Source: Legionellaceae bacterium (lineage in GTDB: Bacteria; Pseudomonadota; Gammaproteobacteria; Legionellales; Legionellaceae). Taken from it: a stretch of DNA of 12,999 nucleotides. The stretch lies in the NCBI GenBank assembly GCA_947505025.1, contig CANNIJ010000044.1, positions 1-12,999 of the forward strand, written 5' to 3'. Under the pieces are notes generated by a model that worked only from the letters and a program-made list of their open reading frames with translations, was not told the DNA's origin and searched no databases. Below, piece after piece: positions 1-6,942 of the stretch (position 1 is the stretch's first letter; each line of letters starts with the position of its first letter). The position numbers and the translations under genes are program-made.

Positions 1-1689
1 ATCGGGTAATACTGCACGTACATGATTTAACTCTTGGATTGATACACATTCAAAGTGTATATCTTGTTGTGCTAGATCTTTTAAAATACTTGGATGTGGA
101 TTGGCTTTGACCGCATAAAAGATTTGTTCAATACTACTTAATGCTTTAAGTTCAGCAACTTTTTTGCGTTGCATTGTGTGTTGGTAGACGTAACACGGTG
201 AATGGTTTTTAGCAAGTTCTAATAAAGACGCGCGAGCATCTTCCCACCAAGGTATATATCTAGGCCCAGGATTGCCGAATTCTTCATGCCAGCTCTTAGA
301 ATAGTAAAAACTTTGCGGATTATTTTCAATTAACAAATTATGCAGTTGTTGTAATAGTTTTTCTGCTTTTGATTCATCGATCACAAAAGTAAGATTTAAA
401 TCATTTGCGGCTAAAGAGATTAAATGCACTTGTTGTTCGTCAAATACTTCTAGTGCCGAACCAAGCTGAGGCAACACCCGTCTGATTTGGTGTCCAATCA
501 AGCTAACTGCGCTACATGGTTCAATTATTTTCGCCTGACAAAATACGTTTAATTCTTGGATTACACTCTCAAGCAATTCACGATCGTATGGTTTTGCTTG
601 TGGATCTAAGGAGATGGTTACATTTGATTCCGCACTAGACATTAAGTCAATAGAAAGTCCGTATTTTTTAAAGACCAGGAAAATATCAGCTAAAAATCCT
701 GGATTTTGCCACATACTCATGGTGTCCATGGAAATCAACGTTATACTATTTTTAAGTTGAATCGACTTTATTGGAGGCGCATTCTGGTCGCTTTCATTAA
801 AAATTCGTGTACCTGAGTGGTCCGGAAGTCCGGTATATTTTACCATCATTGGGATGTTTGCGCTGCGTACTGGGGCAATAGATCGAGGATGCAGTATTTT
901 GGCACCCATAGATGCAATTTCTTGTGCCTCATCATAATGCAGTTGTTTGAGTAAACGCGCATGCGGCAATTGATGTGGATTAGCCGTGTAGATACCCGGG
1001 ACGTCGGTCCAAATCTCACATGCACTGGCATTTAAGACAGCAGCGAATATTGCGGCACTGGTATCTGATCCACCTCGCCCCAACAATACAGTTTCCCCTT
1101 GAGGATTAGACGCAATAAAGCCTTGCGTGATAATCACTTGATCAGGACCTTGTTGAAAATGTTTGATTAAATCAGGATTCACTGCGCAATGGCAACGAGC
1201 CGAGCAGTAATTAGACCGGTCATCAGCGGCTATGACTGGGACAGAGATCAAAGCTTCGCGTGCATCAAACCATCGACACGGGATACCTTTTTGGCGCAAA
1301 AAAGCATGTCCCAAAAGGGTTAACATTAATTCGCCCAGGCTGAGAATTTGTGCGTGTGTTTTTGCTGGAGCTTCTTTTAGCAGCGCGATCCCAGTGAGCC
1401 ATTGTTGTAATTGTTCTAATGCTGGATTAAGTAATTCATGTGGGACATCAAGTGCATGAGCCAGAGCAAAATGTTGTTGTGTAAAGGTTAACAATAAGTG
1501 CTGGTATTGATCGCAAAGTGCTGCGTCGATTAATTTTTCTAGCTGATTAGATGCTTGTGTTAAAGCCGAGCAAACAATCACCGGTTGCAGTCCATGGTGT
1601 AAATGTTGTTGTGTAATGGTAGCGATGTTTTCCCACATAATACGTGAGGAAACACTGGTTCCACCAAATTTAGTTACAACATAAGACAT
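1..1689 (-). CDS. lysAC: Bifunctional aspartate kinase / diaminopimelate decarboxylase (N-terminal 563 residues, cut by the window edge)
   Basis: The protein joins the first enzyme of the aspartate pathway (ATP + L-aspartate to 4-phospho-L-aspartate) to the last step of lysine synthesis (decarboxylation of meso-diaminopimelate). Seen: the aspartokinase signature KFGGTSVS at residues 7–14, the GRGGSDTSA loop near 204–212 and TDVPGIYT after it, then an ACT-type regulatory region from about 310 to 450 (ISMDTMSMWQNPGF and LTFVIDESKA stretches). From about 480 a PLP-dependent decarboxylase begins; YAVKANP holds the presumed PLP lysine, K528. The frame is open to the first base of the window, so most of the decarboxylase barrel lies outside. 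The ATG at 1689 gives the canonical MSYVVTKFGGTS start, although the Shine-Dalgarno is weak. Such fusions are known from Xanthomonadaceae and, as I recall, Legionella. The ACT region suggests allosteric feedback by lysine or threonine; no lysine riboswitch is seen upstream. Confidence 0.95.
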   Translation of the reverse strand, partial: MSYVVTKFGGTSVSSRIMWENIATITQQHLHHGLQPVIVCSALTQASNQLEKLIDAALCDQYQHLLLTFTQQHFALAHALDVPHELLNPALEQLQQWLTGIALLKEAPAKTHAQILSLGELMLTLLGHAFLRQKGIPCRWFDAREALISVPVIAADDRSNYCSARCHCAVNPDLIKHFQQGPDQVIITQGFIASNPQGETVLLGRGGSDTSAAIFAAVLNASACEIWTDVPGIYTANPHQLPHARLLKQLHYDEAQEIASMGAKILHPRSIAPVRSANIPMMVKYTGLPDHSGTRIFNESDQNAPPIKSIQLKNSITLISMDTMSMWQNPGFLADIFLVFKKYGLSIDLMSSAESNVTISLDPQAKPYDRELLESVIQELNVFCQAKIIEPCSAVSLIGHQIRRVLPQLGSALEVFDEQQVHLISLAANDLNLTFVIDESKAEKLLQQLHNLLIENNPQSFYYSKSWHEEFGNPGPRYIPWWEDARASLLELAKNHSPCYVYQHTMQRKKVAELKALSSIEQIFYAVKANPHPSILKDLAQQDIHFECVSIQELNHVRAVLPD

Positions 1690-1739
1690 AGTTTAATCCG
1701 CTGCAGCATTAGATCCTAAAAAATAACATAGGTACTAGT

Positions 1740-1768
1740 AGTATACAAGACACGAAAACCAGTGACTA
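1740..1768 (-). promoter_or_regulatory. Possible sigma-70 promoter for lysAC
   Basis: Read on the minus strand, TAGTCA (1768–1763) and TATACT (1745–1740) are separated by 17 bp. The -35 matches the consensus at 4 of 6 positions and the -10 at 5 of 6. Transcription would start near 1733 and leave a leader of about 44 nt, too short for a lysine riboswitch. This is a by-eye assignment in AT-rich DNA. Confidence 0.3.
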
Positions 1769-1834
1769 GTGAACCATAATTACACTGCATGACTTTTGGA
1801 GTTACCTTTCAGGTTTTTAGTCTATGATATCTCA

Positions 1835-2941
1835 CTATCCACATATGAGTAACATACTATTTACACCACACTCATCGTTGTTGCTATTGCTGTGCGGTAT
1901 ATCAGTTGTGACGGCCGGTAGAATTTCCTGAACATTATATGCTGATTCAGCAAGCTTGGTTGCAAAAAATTTCACATTAAACGTTTTTTCAAGCGACTCA
2001 TCAATAAATTGCTTGCTGGATACTGATTGATGCAATATTTCAAGTATACAATTACCGGGTTTGTCGACGTAATGAATAGGTATCACGCCAGCAATAGCTG
2101 CAAGATAAGCAATAGGCATGTAGATGAAAATAAATAAAATCAATATTAATACCAACGAAAATACTAGAAGTGATATAGGTGCTTTTAAAACTCCTCCAAG
2201 TAATTCAATAATATCTTTCTTATATCGCGACCAGAATCCTTTCTGCTGCTCTTCTTTATGAGTGTATGCTAAATGCAAAAGAATCTGTAATAGATTGGCA
2301 TGAAATATCTTACTAGCTGTATACAAACTTAAAACGCCAGATGCTAGGCCTAGATGATGATTACAGGAGTTTTTAAATAGCTGAATGGAGCTGGAACTTG
2401 GTGATAGCTGTGCTCCAAGATTCTTTATTGAGTCGGTTAACGTATTGTCCGGCTCTAATTTAGAGTTCTTTAGCAAAACCATTAAATCTTTATCTGGTAA
2501 TTTATCTTCAGAAAATACACACTGAGCACCAGTGTTAAAAATATGTTGCATAAAATCAATAAGATCATTATCCAGTTTTTGACAAATATGTTCCATTTGC
2601 TGATCGCTCAGGTCATATAATATTTTTATAATGGCTAGCAAATCTGGATTGGTGCATGAATGTAGGTTACTACTTATTGTAGCCTTGCTTGAATATTCTT
2701 TATTGCCGTCAGTAGCAAAATATTTCCTTGAGATAGTACGTGTCGATCCCGTTGAAGCAAAGTCAGCCGGATTGCTGTAAATCTCTTTAAATTTCGCAAG
2801 TAATACGAATTCACTCTGTGCGGCAGGATTTATGCGGTTTTTATCGGGGTGCATCATGCGAGCCATTTTACGGTAAAATTTATGATCTGTAGTTCCGATT
2901 TCACCTAGTAAGAGTATATGTTCTGCTTTTTCAAGAGGCAT
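1835..2941 (-). CDS. J-domain protein with a hydrophobic membrane segment; putative host-interaction protein
   Basis: The N-terminus looks like a J-domain, the module that stimulates Hsp70 ATPase. It has a basic helix (HKFYRKMARMM), the diagnostic HPD tripeptide directly followed by KN, and a helix III-like KFKEIYSNP. With the ATG at 2941 the HPD is at residues 31–33. A GTG five codons upstream (2956) is also possible; neither start has a clear Shine-Dalgarno. There is no G/F-rich linker, zinc finger or DnaJ C-terminal domain, so this is not DnaJ, CbpA or HscB. A serine/threonine-rich linker and a helical central region follow. A long hydrophobic stretch at about 256–287, starting after a basic WSRYKK patch, could form one or two membrane spans, and about 80 mostly soluble residues follow it. 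It stands alone, downstream of the transposase scar and before lysAC. J-domain plus membrane span fits a chaperone tethered to a membrane, in the bacterium or a host organelle; that role is inference. Confidence 0.75.
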   Translation of the reverse strand: MPLEKAEHILLLGEIGTTDHKFYRKMARMMHPDKNRINPAAQSEFVLLAKFKEIYSNPADFASTGSTRTISRKYFATDGNKEYSSKATISSNLHSCTNPDLLAIIKILYDLSDQQMEHICQKLDNDLIDFMQHIFNTGAQCVFSEDKLPDKDLMVLLKNSKLEPDNTLTDSIKNLGAQLSPSSSSIQLFKNSCNHHLGLASGVLSLYTASKIFHANLLQILLHLAYTHKEEQQKGFWSRYKKDIIELLGGVLKAPISLLVFSLVLILILFIFIYMPIAYLAAIAGVIPIHYVDKPGNCILEILHQSVSSKQFIDESLEKTFNVKFFATKLAESAYNVQEILPAVTTDIPHSNSNNDECGVNSMLLICG

Positions 2942-2956
2942 GTTGTAATTTACCAC

Positions 2957-3312
2957 ACGTAAATGATTTCATAATAGCGCAATTGTGCCCTTCTTTGGCA
3001 ACAAGTTCAAGCGTAATGTGCGCTTTTGCGGCCACAAGAATCAATCGAGTGGATAAATTGTCAGCACACCCTAGACTGCACATAAATAAACAGCCCACCG
3101 TGTCTTGGATTATAGTAAAATAAGGTAACTCCCCGTGCGCCAAGTAAAGCCTAACTATAATACACCACGGGTGTAATGGCTCAGGCAATAAAATACGTTG
3201 TGCATGGTGTGTTCACACGGCCCGAATGGCGCATGAAAGTGTAATAAAAGTAGCGTACTTGTGGGCATTGATATATACAGCGGGCAATTGAATTTACTAC
3301 CGGATTGCCAAC
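2957..3312. other. Noncoding gap upstream of the J-domain gene
   Basis: I see no convincing gene here. An 85-codon minus-strand frame (2931–3188) would need a TTG start, overlaps the J-domain gene and resembles nothing I know. The gap holds a small palindrome, GTGTGTTCACAC (3207–3218), and a DnaA-box-like octamer GTGGATAA (3049–3056). Part of it may be the degraded left flank of the transposase remnant that starts at 3313, but no terminal inverted repeats could be paired by eye. Confidence 0.5.
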
Positions 3313-3611
3313 GTGTCAAAACAATATCGCATTATTGTTGAATGCTATGAATCGTCTCCAAAGGCAGAACAGGTTTTATCAAAAACTGTAATGTTCTCAG
3401 GCTTGATAGAGAAACCAGAGGATGTATTTAACTTTCTTATATAAAAAATAATACCGCTAAAATTGTTGATTATAGAGAACGGCAAAAAAATGGATTGGTC
3501 TTCACTAGTAACTTAGCTGAGTCAAGGTTAGAAAGCTTGATCAATCAACGCTGCAATGGACAGCAACACATGAGATGGTCAAGAGAGGGATTAGCTCCCT
3601 TGCTACAATAA
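3313..3611 (+). pseudogene. Transposase remnant: N-terminal stub joined to a C-terminal tail, frameshifted
   Basis: Two plus-strand pieces in different frames look like the ends of one transposase gene with its middle lost. The first (GTG 3313 to TAA 3442–3444, 43 codons) begins VSKQYRIIVECYESS and ends GLIEKPEDVFNFLI. The second is open from 3432 to the TAA at 3609–3611. It reads KIVDYRERQKNG, then SNLAES, LINQRCNG and QHMRWSREGLAPLLQ. The second piece has the layout of a DDE transposase C-terminus: a GLVFTSNLAES-like segment whose glutamate (codon 3519–3521) would be the third acidic catalytic residue, then an MRWSREG…LLQ tail that in intact copies continues into LRA. That match is from memory. 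The family (ISKra4-like or an unclassified relative) is not certain. The frame switch lies at about 3432–3444, and most of the catalytic core is absent, so the copy is dead. Confidence 0.6.
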
Positions 3612-3660
3612 AGTCGCTTTTTTTATCAACCACTTCCAATGCTATGTATCCTGAACAAAA

Positions 3661-5100
3661 CTAACGCCTGATTGAAACTGGTTTTGCACACTCTGGATCC
3701 ATAATAGGTATATGGAGCATCGATGGAAAAAAACCAAAATAATCAGGAGTACGCGGGCACTTTGCCGATTCGATCCGTTGTCTGGTTTCTTGCAACTCAT
3801 TAGTAATCAACTGATTAATCTCAATATCATGCAGTTTGCCCTGACAAAGTAGTGGTCGACCGTGTTTATGAACTGATCTAGCGGTTAATACCTGCAGGTA
3901 GTTCTCATCGGATAAATTATCCTTGAGTGATTGAATAACATGTACACTTATTTCAGAGTTATAAGTATTGACTGCTTGGTGTACCACTGTATAGCCATGA
4001 ATGTTTCTCTGCATAAATGCAGCTAAATACTCAGGTTCATTTATGACTCCTGCAATCAGTAACTCTGACATCATCATGGTATAGCATTCAAGCTTTTCAA
4101 GCTTATGCTGCATAACTAACTGATGCAACAATGAATGTCCAGGGATCAGGTGCTTGAAGAGCAAATCTAAATAAATAACTTTTGATATAAATTGACTTTT
4201 AAAAGCCTGCATAAAAAAACTCAAACACAACTTGAAATTATCTGCACTGCCATAGATAGATAACAAATCAAGTAATCTATATCCATTATCTGTACGAACC
4301 AATAATGAACTAATCATCCGTTCCGAAGATATACCGGATAACTGTAATTCATTTTTATAAATCATCAAGCCACGTGGGTCTAATGCCATGAAAGCTAAAC
4401 TAAATGGAGTAATTATAAAACCATTATCATGCCGCATTTGGCCTGCGTCCAACTGAGAGTAAGATGCAAAACTACTGCAACTTACTGTGCTCGAGGATAA
4501 AAGTAATCCGCAATAATCCTCTGCAGAAAAACATCCGATAAACATTAACTGCTTTATTGCAGCAAAATAAACACTTAACTTATCCGACTGCCCTAAAGTA
4601 AGCAGCCAACATAGTGCTGTATAACCCAGATTATTTTTACTCATAATAAAATTACGATACTTAAACTCACCAATAAAACCTTCAATCATCAGTTTGTATG
4701 TGGTGTTTAAAACACCAGCAAATAATTTAGTAGGAGCATTCAGACTGAGGTGATGTAATAAATTCAATCCAAGGTCATTTGTATCAAACAGTAATGAATC
4801 CAGTGTTGTTCGGTTGAATTCAGAATCTAAACCAGCGGCTTGATGGATTATTAAGCTCATAATATAATTAATTCGATCAATACTGCTGTCCGAGCCCATT
4901 TCCGCCAACCTAAACAATATATTATTGCCTCCTTTAAATTTAACAAGGATCTCCTGGGAATTTAGCTTGCCGATTAAAGCTGTAAGAGGTTCTTGATCGG
5001 AACCATCTGCTAAAAAAAGTGCGGCTCTGCTAACAAACCTATCCATATACCAATTAACCAGTTCAGCGAACTCGTCAGTCGGCGTATTATTACCCGGCAT
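3661..5100 (-). CDS. Ankyrin-like tandem-repeat protein, putative effector
   Basis: This 479-residue protein is not a family I can name. It contains about seven diverged repeats of 42–52 residues. Each begins with a G-x-x-LL/H motif and ends in a segment like LxxxGxIxxxxYxxxLxxxN. Units start near 57 (GGNNILFRL), 109 (DLGLNLLHHL), 157 (NLGYTALCWLL), 226 (NGFIITPFSLA), 272 (NGYRLLDLLS), 320 (PGHSLLHQLV) and 368 (HGYTVVHQAV), with a partial one near 413 (HGRPLL). The G-[YH]-[ST]-x-[LV]-H-x-[LA] core resembles ankyrin helix 1, but the unit is longer than the usual 33. There is no signal peptide, membrane span or enzymatic motif. The ATG at 5100 follows AGGG (5111–5108) with a 7-nt gap. The stop overlaps flanking DNA just past the transposase scar. 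Ankyrin-type proteins are common effectors in intracellular bacteria; assigning that role here is inference. Confidence 0.7.
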   Translation of the reverse strand: MPGNNTPTDEFAELVNWYMDRFVSRAALFLADGSDQEPLTALIGKLNSQEILVKFKGGNNILFRLAEMGSDSSIDRINYIMSLIIHQAAGLDSEFNRTTLDSLLFDTNDLGLNLLHHLSLNAPTKLFAGVLNTTYKLMIEGFIGEFKYRNFIMSKNNLGYTALCWLLTLGQSDKLSVYFAAIKQLMFIGCFSAEDYCGLLLSSSTVSCSSFASYSQLDAGQMRHDNGFIITPFSLAFMALDPRGLMIYKNELQLSGISSERMISSLLVRTDNGYRLLDLLSIYGSADNFKLCLSFFMQAFKSQFISKVIYLDLLFKHLIPGHSLLHQLVMQHKLEKLECYTMMMSELLIAGVINEPEYLAAFMQRNIHGYTVVHQAVNTYNSEISVHVIQSLKDNLSDENYLQVLTARSVHKHGRPLLCQGKLHDIEINQLITNELQETRQRIESAKCPRTPDYFGFFPSMLHIPIMDPECAKPVSIRR

Positions 5101-5135
5101 AATTTAACCCTATTTAAATATAATACATGGATGGT

Positions 5136-5164
5136 ATAATAAATAAATCTAGTGATCAAGTAAA
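5136..5164 (-). promoter_or_regulatory. Probable promoter of the ankyrin-like repeat gene
   Basis: On the minus strand TTTACT (5164–5159) and TATTAT (5141–5136) are separated by exactly 17 bp, matching the sigma-70 consensus at 4 of 6 and 5 of 6 positions. The predicted start, near 5129, gives a leader of roughly 30 nt that includes the AGGG ribosome-binding site. Confidence 0.4.
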
Positions 5165-5335
5165 GAGCAAGTAGAAAATACAGAATCTGCCGACTTAATT
5201 CGGGGCTGTACTCATGGATTAAGTCTCAATCATCGCAAGCAACAGAGAAAATTTAATTATTATCTTGTTTTTTATGCCGGCATCGCCGGGATCATTTTGA
5301 GACAGCGACTGATCTTGGATTGGTTAACAATGATT

Positions 5336-6571
5336 CTATGGATGTCCAGTAGCAATAGCTTGTCTATTTGCACTGCATTCAAGAGCTTCTTTTATAGATT
5401 CTCCTGATGGGCGCATAGCTGGCACGTTGTGGCACATGGCATTCACAACATGATATAAAGGAGAACTGTGTTCTAATTGCAAATCATCGAGCAAAACAAC
5501 ACCCAAAGCAAATATGTCGCTTGATTTTGAAAATAAATTTTTGTAATTGGATTTCAGCGTATCACAATAATCATTGACACCAATTCCCCTGTTTTCCAGT
5601 TGCCGCTCACAATCTTGTGGCGTATTAAAAAACTCAGGAGCCATATATCCTGGAGTCCCGTCCCCAATTGTACTCGGATCATCCAGACTAAAGGCCTCAT
5701 CCCAATCTATAAATACAACCTCAAACTGCCGTCCAGCTTCTTGAGTGATCTTTACACAAATATTTGCTGCTTTAATATCAGTATGCACTATCAGTTTTTC
5801 ATTAATCTGCACTAAATATTGTGTTAAGATTTCTCTGGCAAGTAATTCTATTTCGATTGATCCGAGCTCATCTATATGGTTTAACATAAATTCTTCGAGA
5901 TTTTCACCAGAATCTCGTGTGATGTAAATTCTTTTTGTTTGAGTAATCTGATTGGGAAATTTTCGTCTAATAATCGACTGTCCCATATAAAGTTGCGGGG
6001 CGTATTGTTCTGCGCGCCCAGACAAAGCCTCATCAGCCGGTACAAACGATGATTGGCTTTTTAAGTAAAAAACATTACCTTCTATATCTACTGCATATTT
6101 GACGGTTTTCTTGAAAAAACCAAGGTTAGTAACATTAAGCACATAATCAGGCCTACCTAAAGCCCGCTCCCAAGCTGCTCTATATTTGATCACAGATTCA
6201 TCCTCGGGGTCATCTTCCTCATCTGTGTCAAAATAATCTTCAAAATTGTCTGGAAGTTTTTTAGGTAAATCATCTTTGTTCTGATGAAAGTAGATCTTAC
6301 CATTAAGCATGGTTGCAGAATGTGTCCCGGGATCATCTGAAACATTTGTTGTGATTGGTATATGTTGTGTTTTACTATCCATACCAGAAAGAATGAGATA
6401 ACGCCTGGGTGCGCCGGGTTCTTCATCAGAGGGTTTTGCACGCGATACTTTAGTACCATCAGGCAGACCACCAGGCAGCGATGCCAGATCCTCAGCGCTT
6501 ATATAAAGCTCAGGATGATTTAAATAATCCTGTAAAGCTGTTTTTTCCTCTTTAGATATAAAGATAGGCAT
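5336..6571 (-). CDS. Divergent eukaryotic-like Ser/Thr protein kinase, putative effector
   Basis: The C-terminal half of this 411-residue protein has kinase subdomains in order. The catalytic loop is HTDIKAAN (263–270), with D265 as presumed base and K267 and N270 conserved. The Mg-binding motif is DWD (289–291) in place of DFG. The activation segment ends GTPGYMAPE (305–313), followed by SDIFALG (351–357) and a subdomain XI-like arginine in MRPS (386–389). The usual HRD arginine is replaced by threonine. The N-lobe is poorly conserved: no glycine-rich loop is evident, and K171 in VFYLK is the best candidate for the ATP-anchoring lysine. The first 145 residues hold no known domain but have a strongly acidic run at about 113–127. 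No membrane span or signal peptide is seen. The ATG at 6571 lacks a clear Shine-Dalgarno but sits behind a strong extended -10 promoter. The target is unknown; host proteins are plausible by context. Confidence 0.8.
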   Translation of the reverse strand: MPIFISKEEKTALQDYLNHPELYISAEDLASLPGGLPDGTKVSRAKPSDEEPGAPRRYLILSGMDSKTQHIPITTNVSDDPGTHSATMLNGKIYFHQNKDDLPKKLPDNFEDYFDTDEEDDPEDESVIKYRAAWERALGRPDYVLNVTNLGFFKKTVKYAVDIEGNVFYLKSQSSFVPADEALSGRAEQYAPQLYMGQSIIRRKFPNQITQTKRIYITRDSGENLEEFMLNHIDELGSIEIELLAREILTQYLVQINEKLIVHTDIKAANICVKITQEAGRQFEVVFIDWDEAFSLDDPSTIGDGTPGYMAPEFFNTPQDCERQLENRGIGVNDYCDTLKSNYKNLFSKSSDIFALGVVLLDDLQLEHSSPLYHVVNAMCHNVPAMRPSGESIKEALECSANRQAIATGHP

Positions 6572-6597
6572 AATTATATTAACTTAAAAAAAAAGAC

Positions 6598-6606
6598 ATT
6601 ATATCA
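6598..6606 (-). promoter_or_regulatory. Extended -10 promoter of the kinase-like gene
   Basis: The minus strand reads TGATATAAT (6606–6598), an exact extended -10 (TGnTATAAT). The -35 region (near TCACTA) is poor, as extended -10 promoters allow. Transcription would begin near 6591, leaving a leader of about 20 nt that is almost all A and T and has no evident Shine-Dalgarno. Confidence 0.5.
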
Positions 6607-6785
6607 AAAATAAGCTCAACTAGTGAGACTATACCTTGAAATACTTATGTTTTTTAAATTAAATTCCAATATGACGCACGCTTAATATTGAGGTTGGCTC
6701 ATAGATTATGCCAATAAAAATGTAGTTAGAATGTTTTACTTGCGTTGCGATCACAAACTGCACTACACGTGCTTTTCAGACCATA

Positions 6786-6817
6786 TGCACAAAGTTATCC
6801 ACAGTTTTTTTTGTGCA
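6786..6817. repeat. 8-bp perfect inverted repeat enclosing a DnaA box
   Basis: TGCACAAA (6786–6793) and TTTGTGCA (6810–6817) are exact reverse complements around a 16-nt loop, and the loop holds a perfect TTATCCACA (6795–6803). Neither strand has a T-run after the stem, so it is not a standard intrinsic terminator for rsmB. Confidence 0.6.
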
Positions 6818-6860
6818 GATTGGTAATCGATGTCTTGATTTTGCGTGGATAAGCTATATA

Positions 6861-6873
6861 AATCAATATCTTG
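6861..6873 (+). promoter_or_regulatory. IHF-consensus match
   Basis: AATCAATATCTTG fits the consensus WATCAANNNNTTR at every fixed position. It lies 8 bp from the DnaA-like box at 6844–6852 and about 50 bp from the one at 6925–6933. Single IHF consensus matches occur by chance in AT-rich DNA, so binding is only suggested. Confidence 0.35.
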
Positions 6874-6893
6874 GGTCATGGTGGTGAATGACC
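6874..6893. repeat. 6-bp inverted repeat beside the IHF-like site
   Basis: GGTCAT (6874–6879) and ATGACC (6888–6893) pair perfectly around an 8-nt loop. It directly adjoins the IHF-consensus match. No U-tract follows on either strand, so a terminator role for rsmB is not well supported. Confidence 0.35.
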
Positions 6894-6942
6894 GACCATC
6901 TTGGTTAAACTGCATCTTATTGCTTTATCCACATCTTTAATT

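Larger units (their letters stand above)
6572..6942. other. Noncoding, AT-rich intergenic region with an origin-like cluster of sites
   Basis: No gene is supported here. The part next to the kinase gene is very A/T-rich (6572–6670). The part next to rsmB holds DnaA-box-like nonamers, namely perfect TTATCCACA at 6795–6803 and 6925–6933, TTATCCACG on the minus strand at 6852–6844, and a one-mismatch box ATATGCACA at 6783–6791. An IHF-consensus match and two inverted repeats lie among them. The arrangement of AT-rich stretch, DnaA boxes and IHF site resembles a bacterial origin in outline. It could equally be a DnaA-binding regulatory locus or chance. Confidence 0.4.

Noticed and set aside
846..1459. 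Small frames inside lysAC on other frames or strand
   Set aside because: They lie wholly within a well-supported gene, have no homology that I recognise and are explained as shadow frames.
1690..1834. Possible lysine riboswitch before lysAC
   Set aside because: The predicted leader is about 44 nt and the whole gap only 145 bp; no lysine-riboswitch fold elements or terminator could be seen.
2931..3188. 85-codon minus-strand reading frame upstream of the J-domain gene
   Set aside because: It needs a TTG start, overlaps the J-domain gene, has no clear ribosome-binding site and its protein resembles no family I know. It is probably a chance opening.
3585..3600. Inverted repeat AGGGA/TCCCT downstream of the ankyrin-like gene
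   Set aside because: Only 5 bp, no U-tract follows on the minus strand, and it lies in the transposase-derived coding remnant.
5268..5290. GC-rich hairpin CCGGC-atc-GCCGG next to a T-run
   Set aside because: On the plus strand the T-run precedes the stem, and on the minus strand the stem is followed by A residues, so it does not have the form of an intrinsic terminator for either flanking gene.
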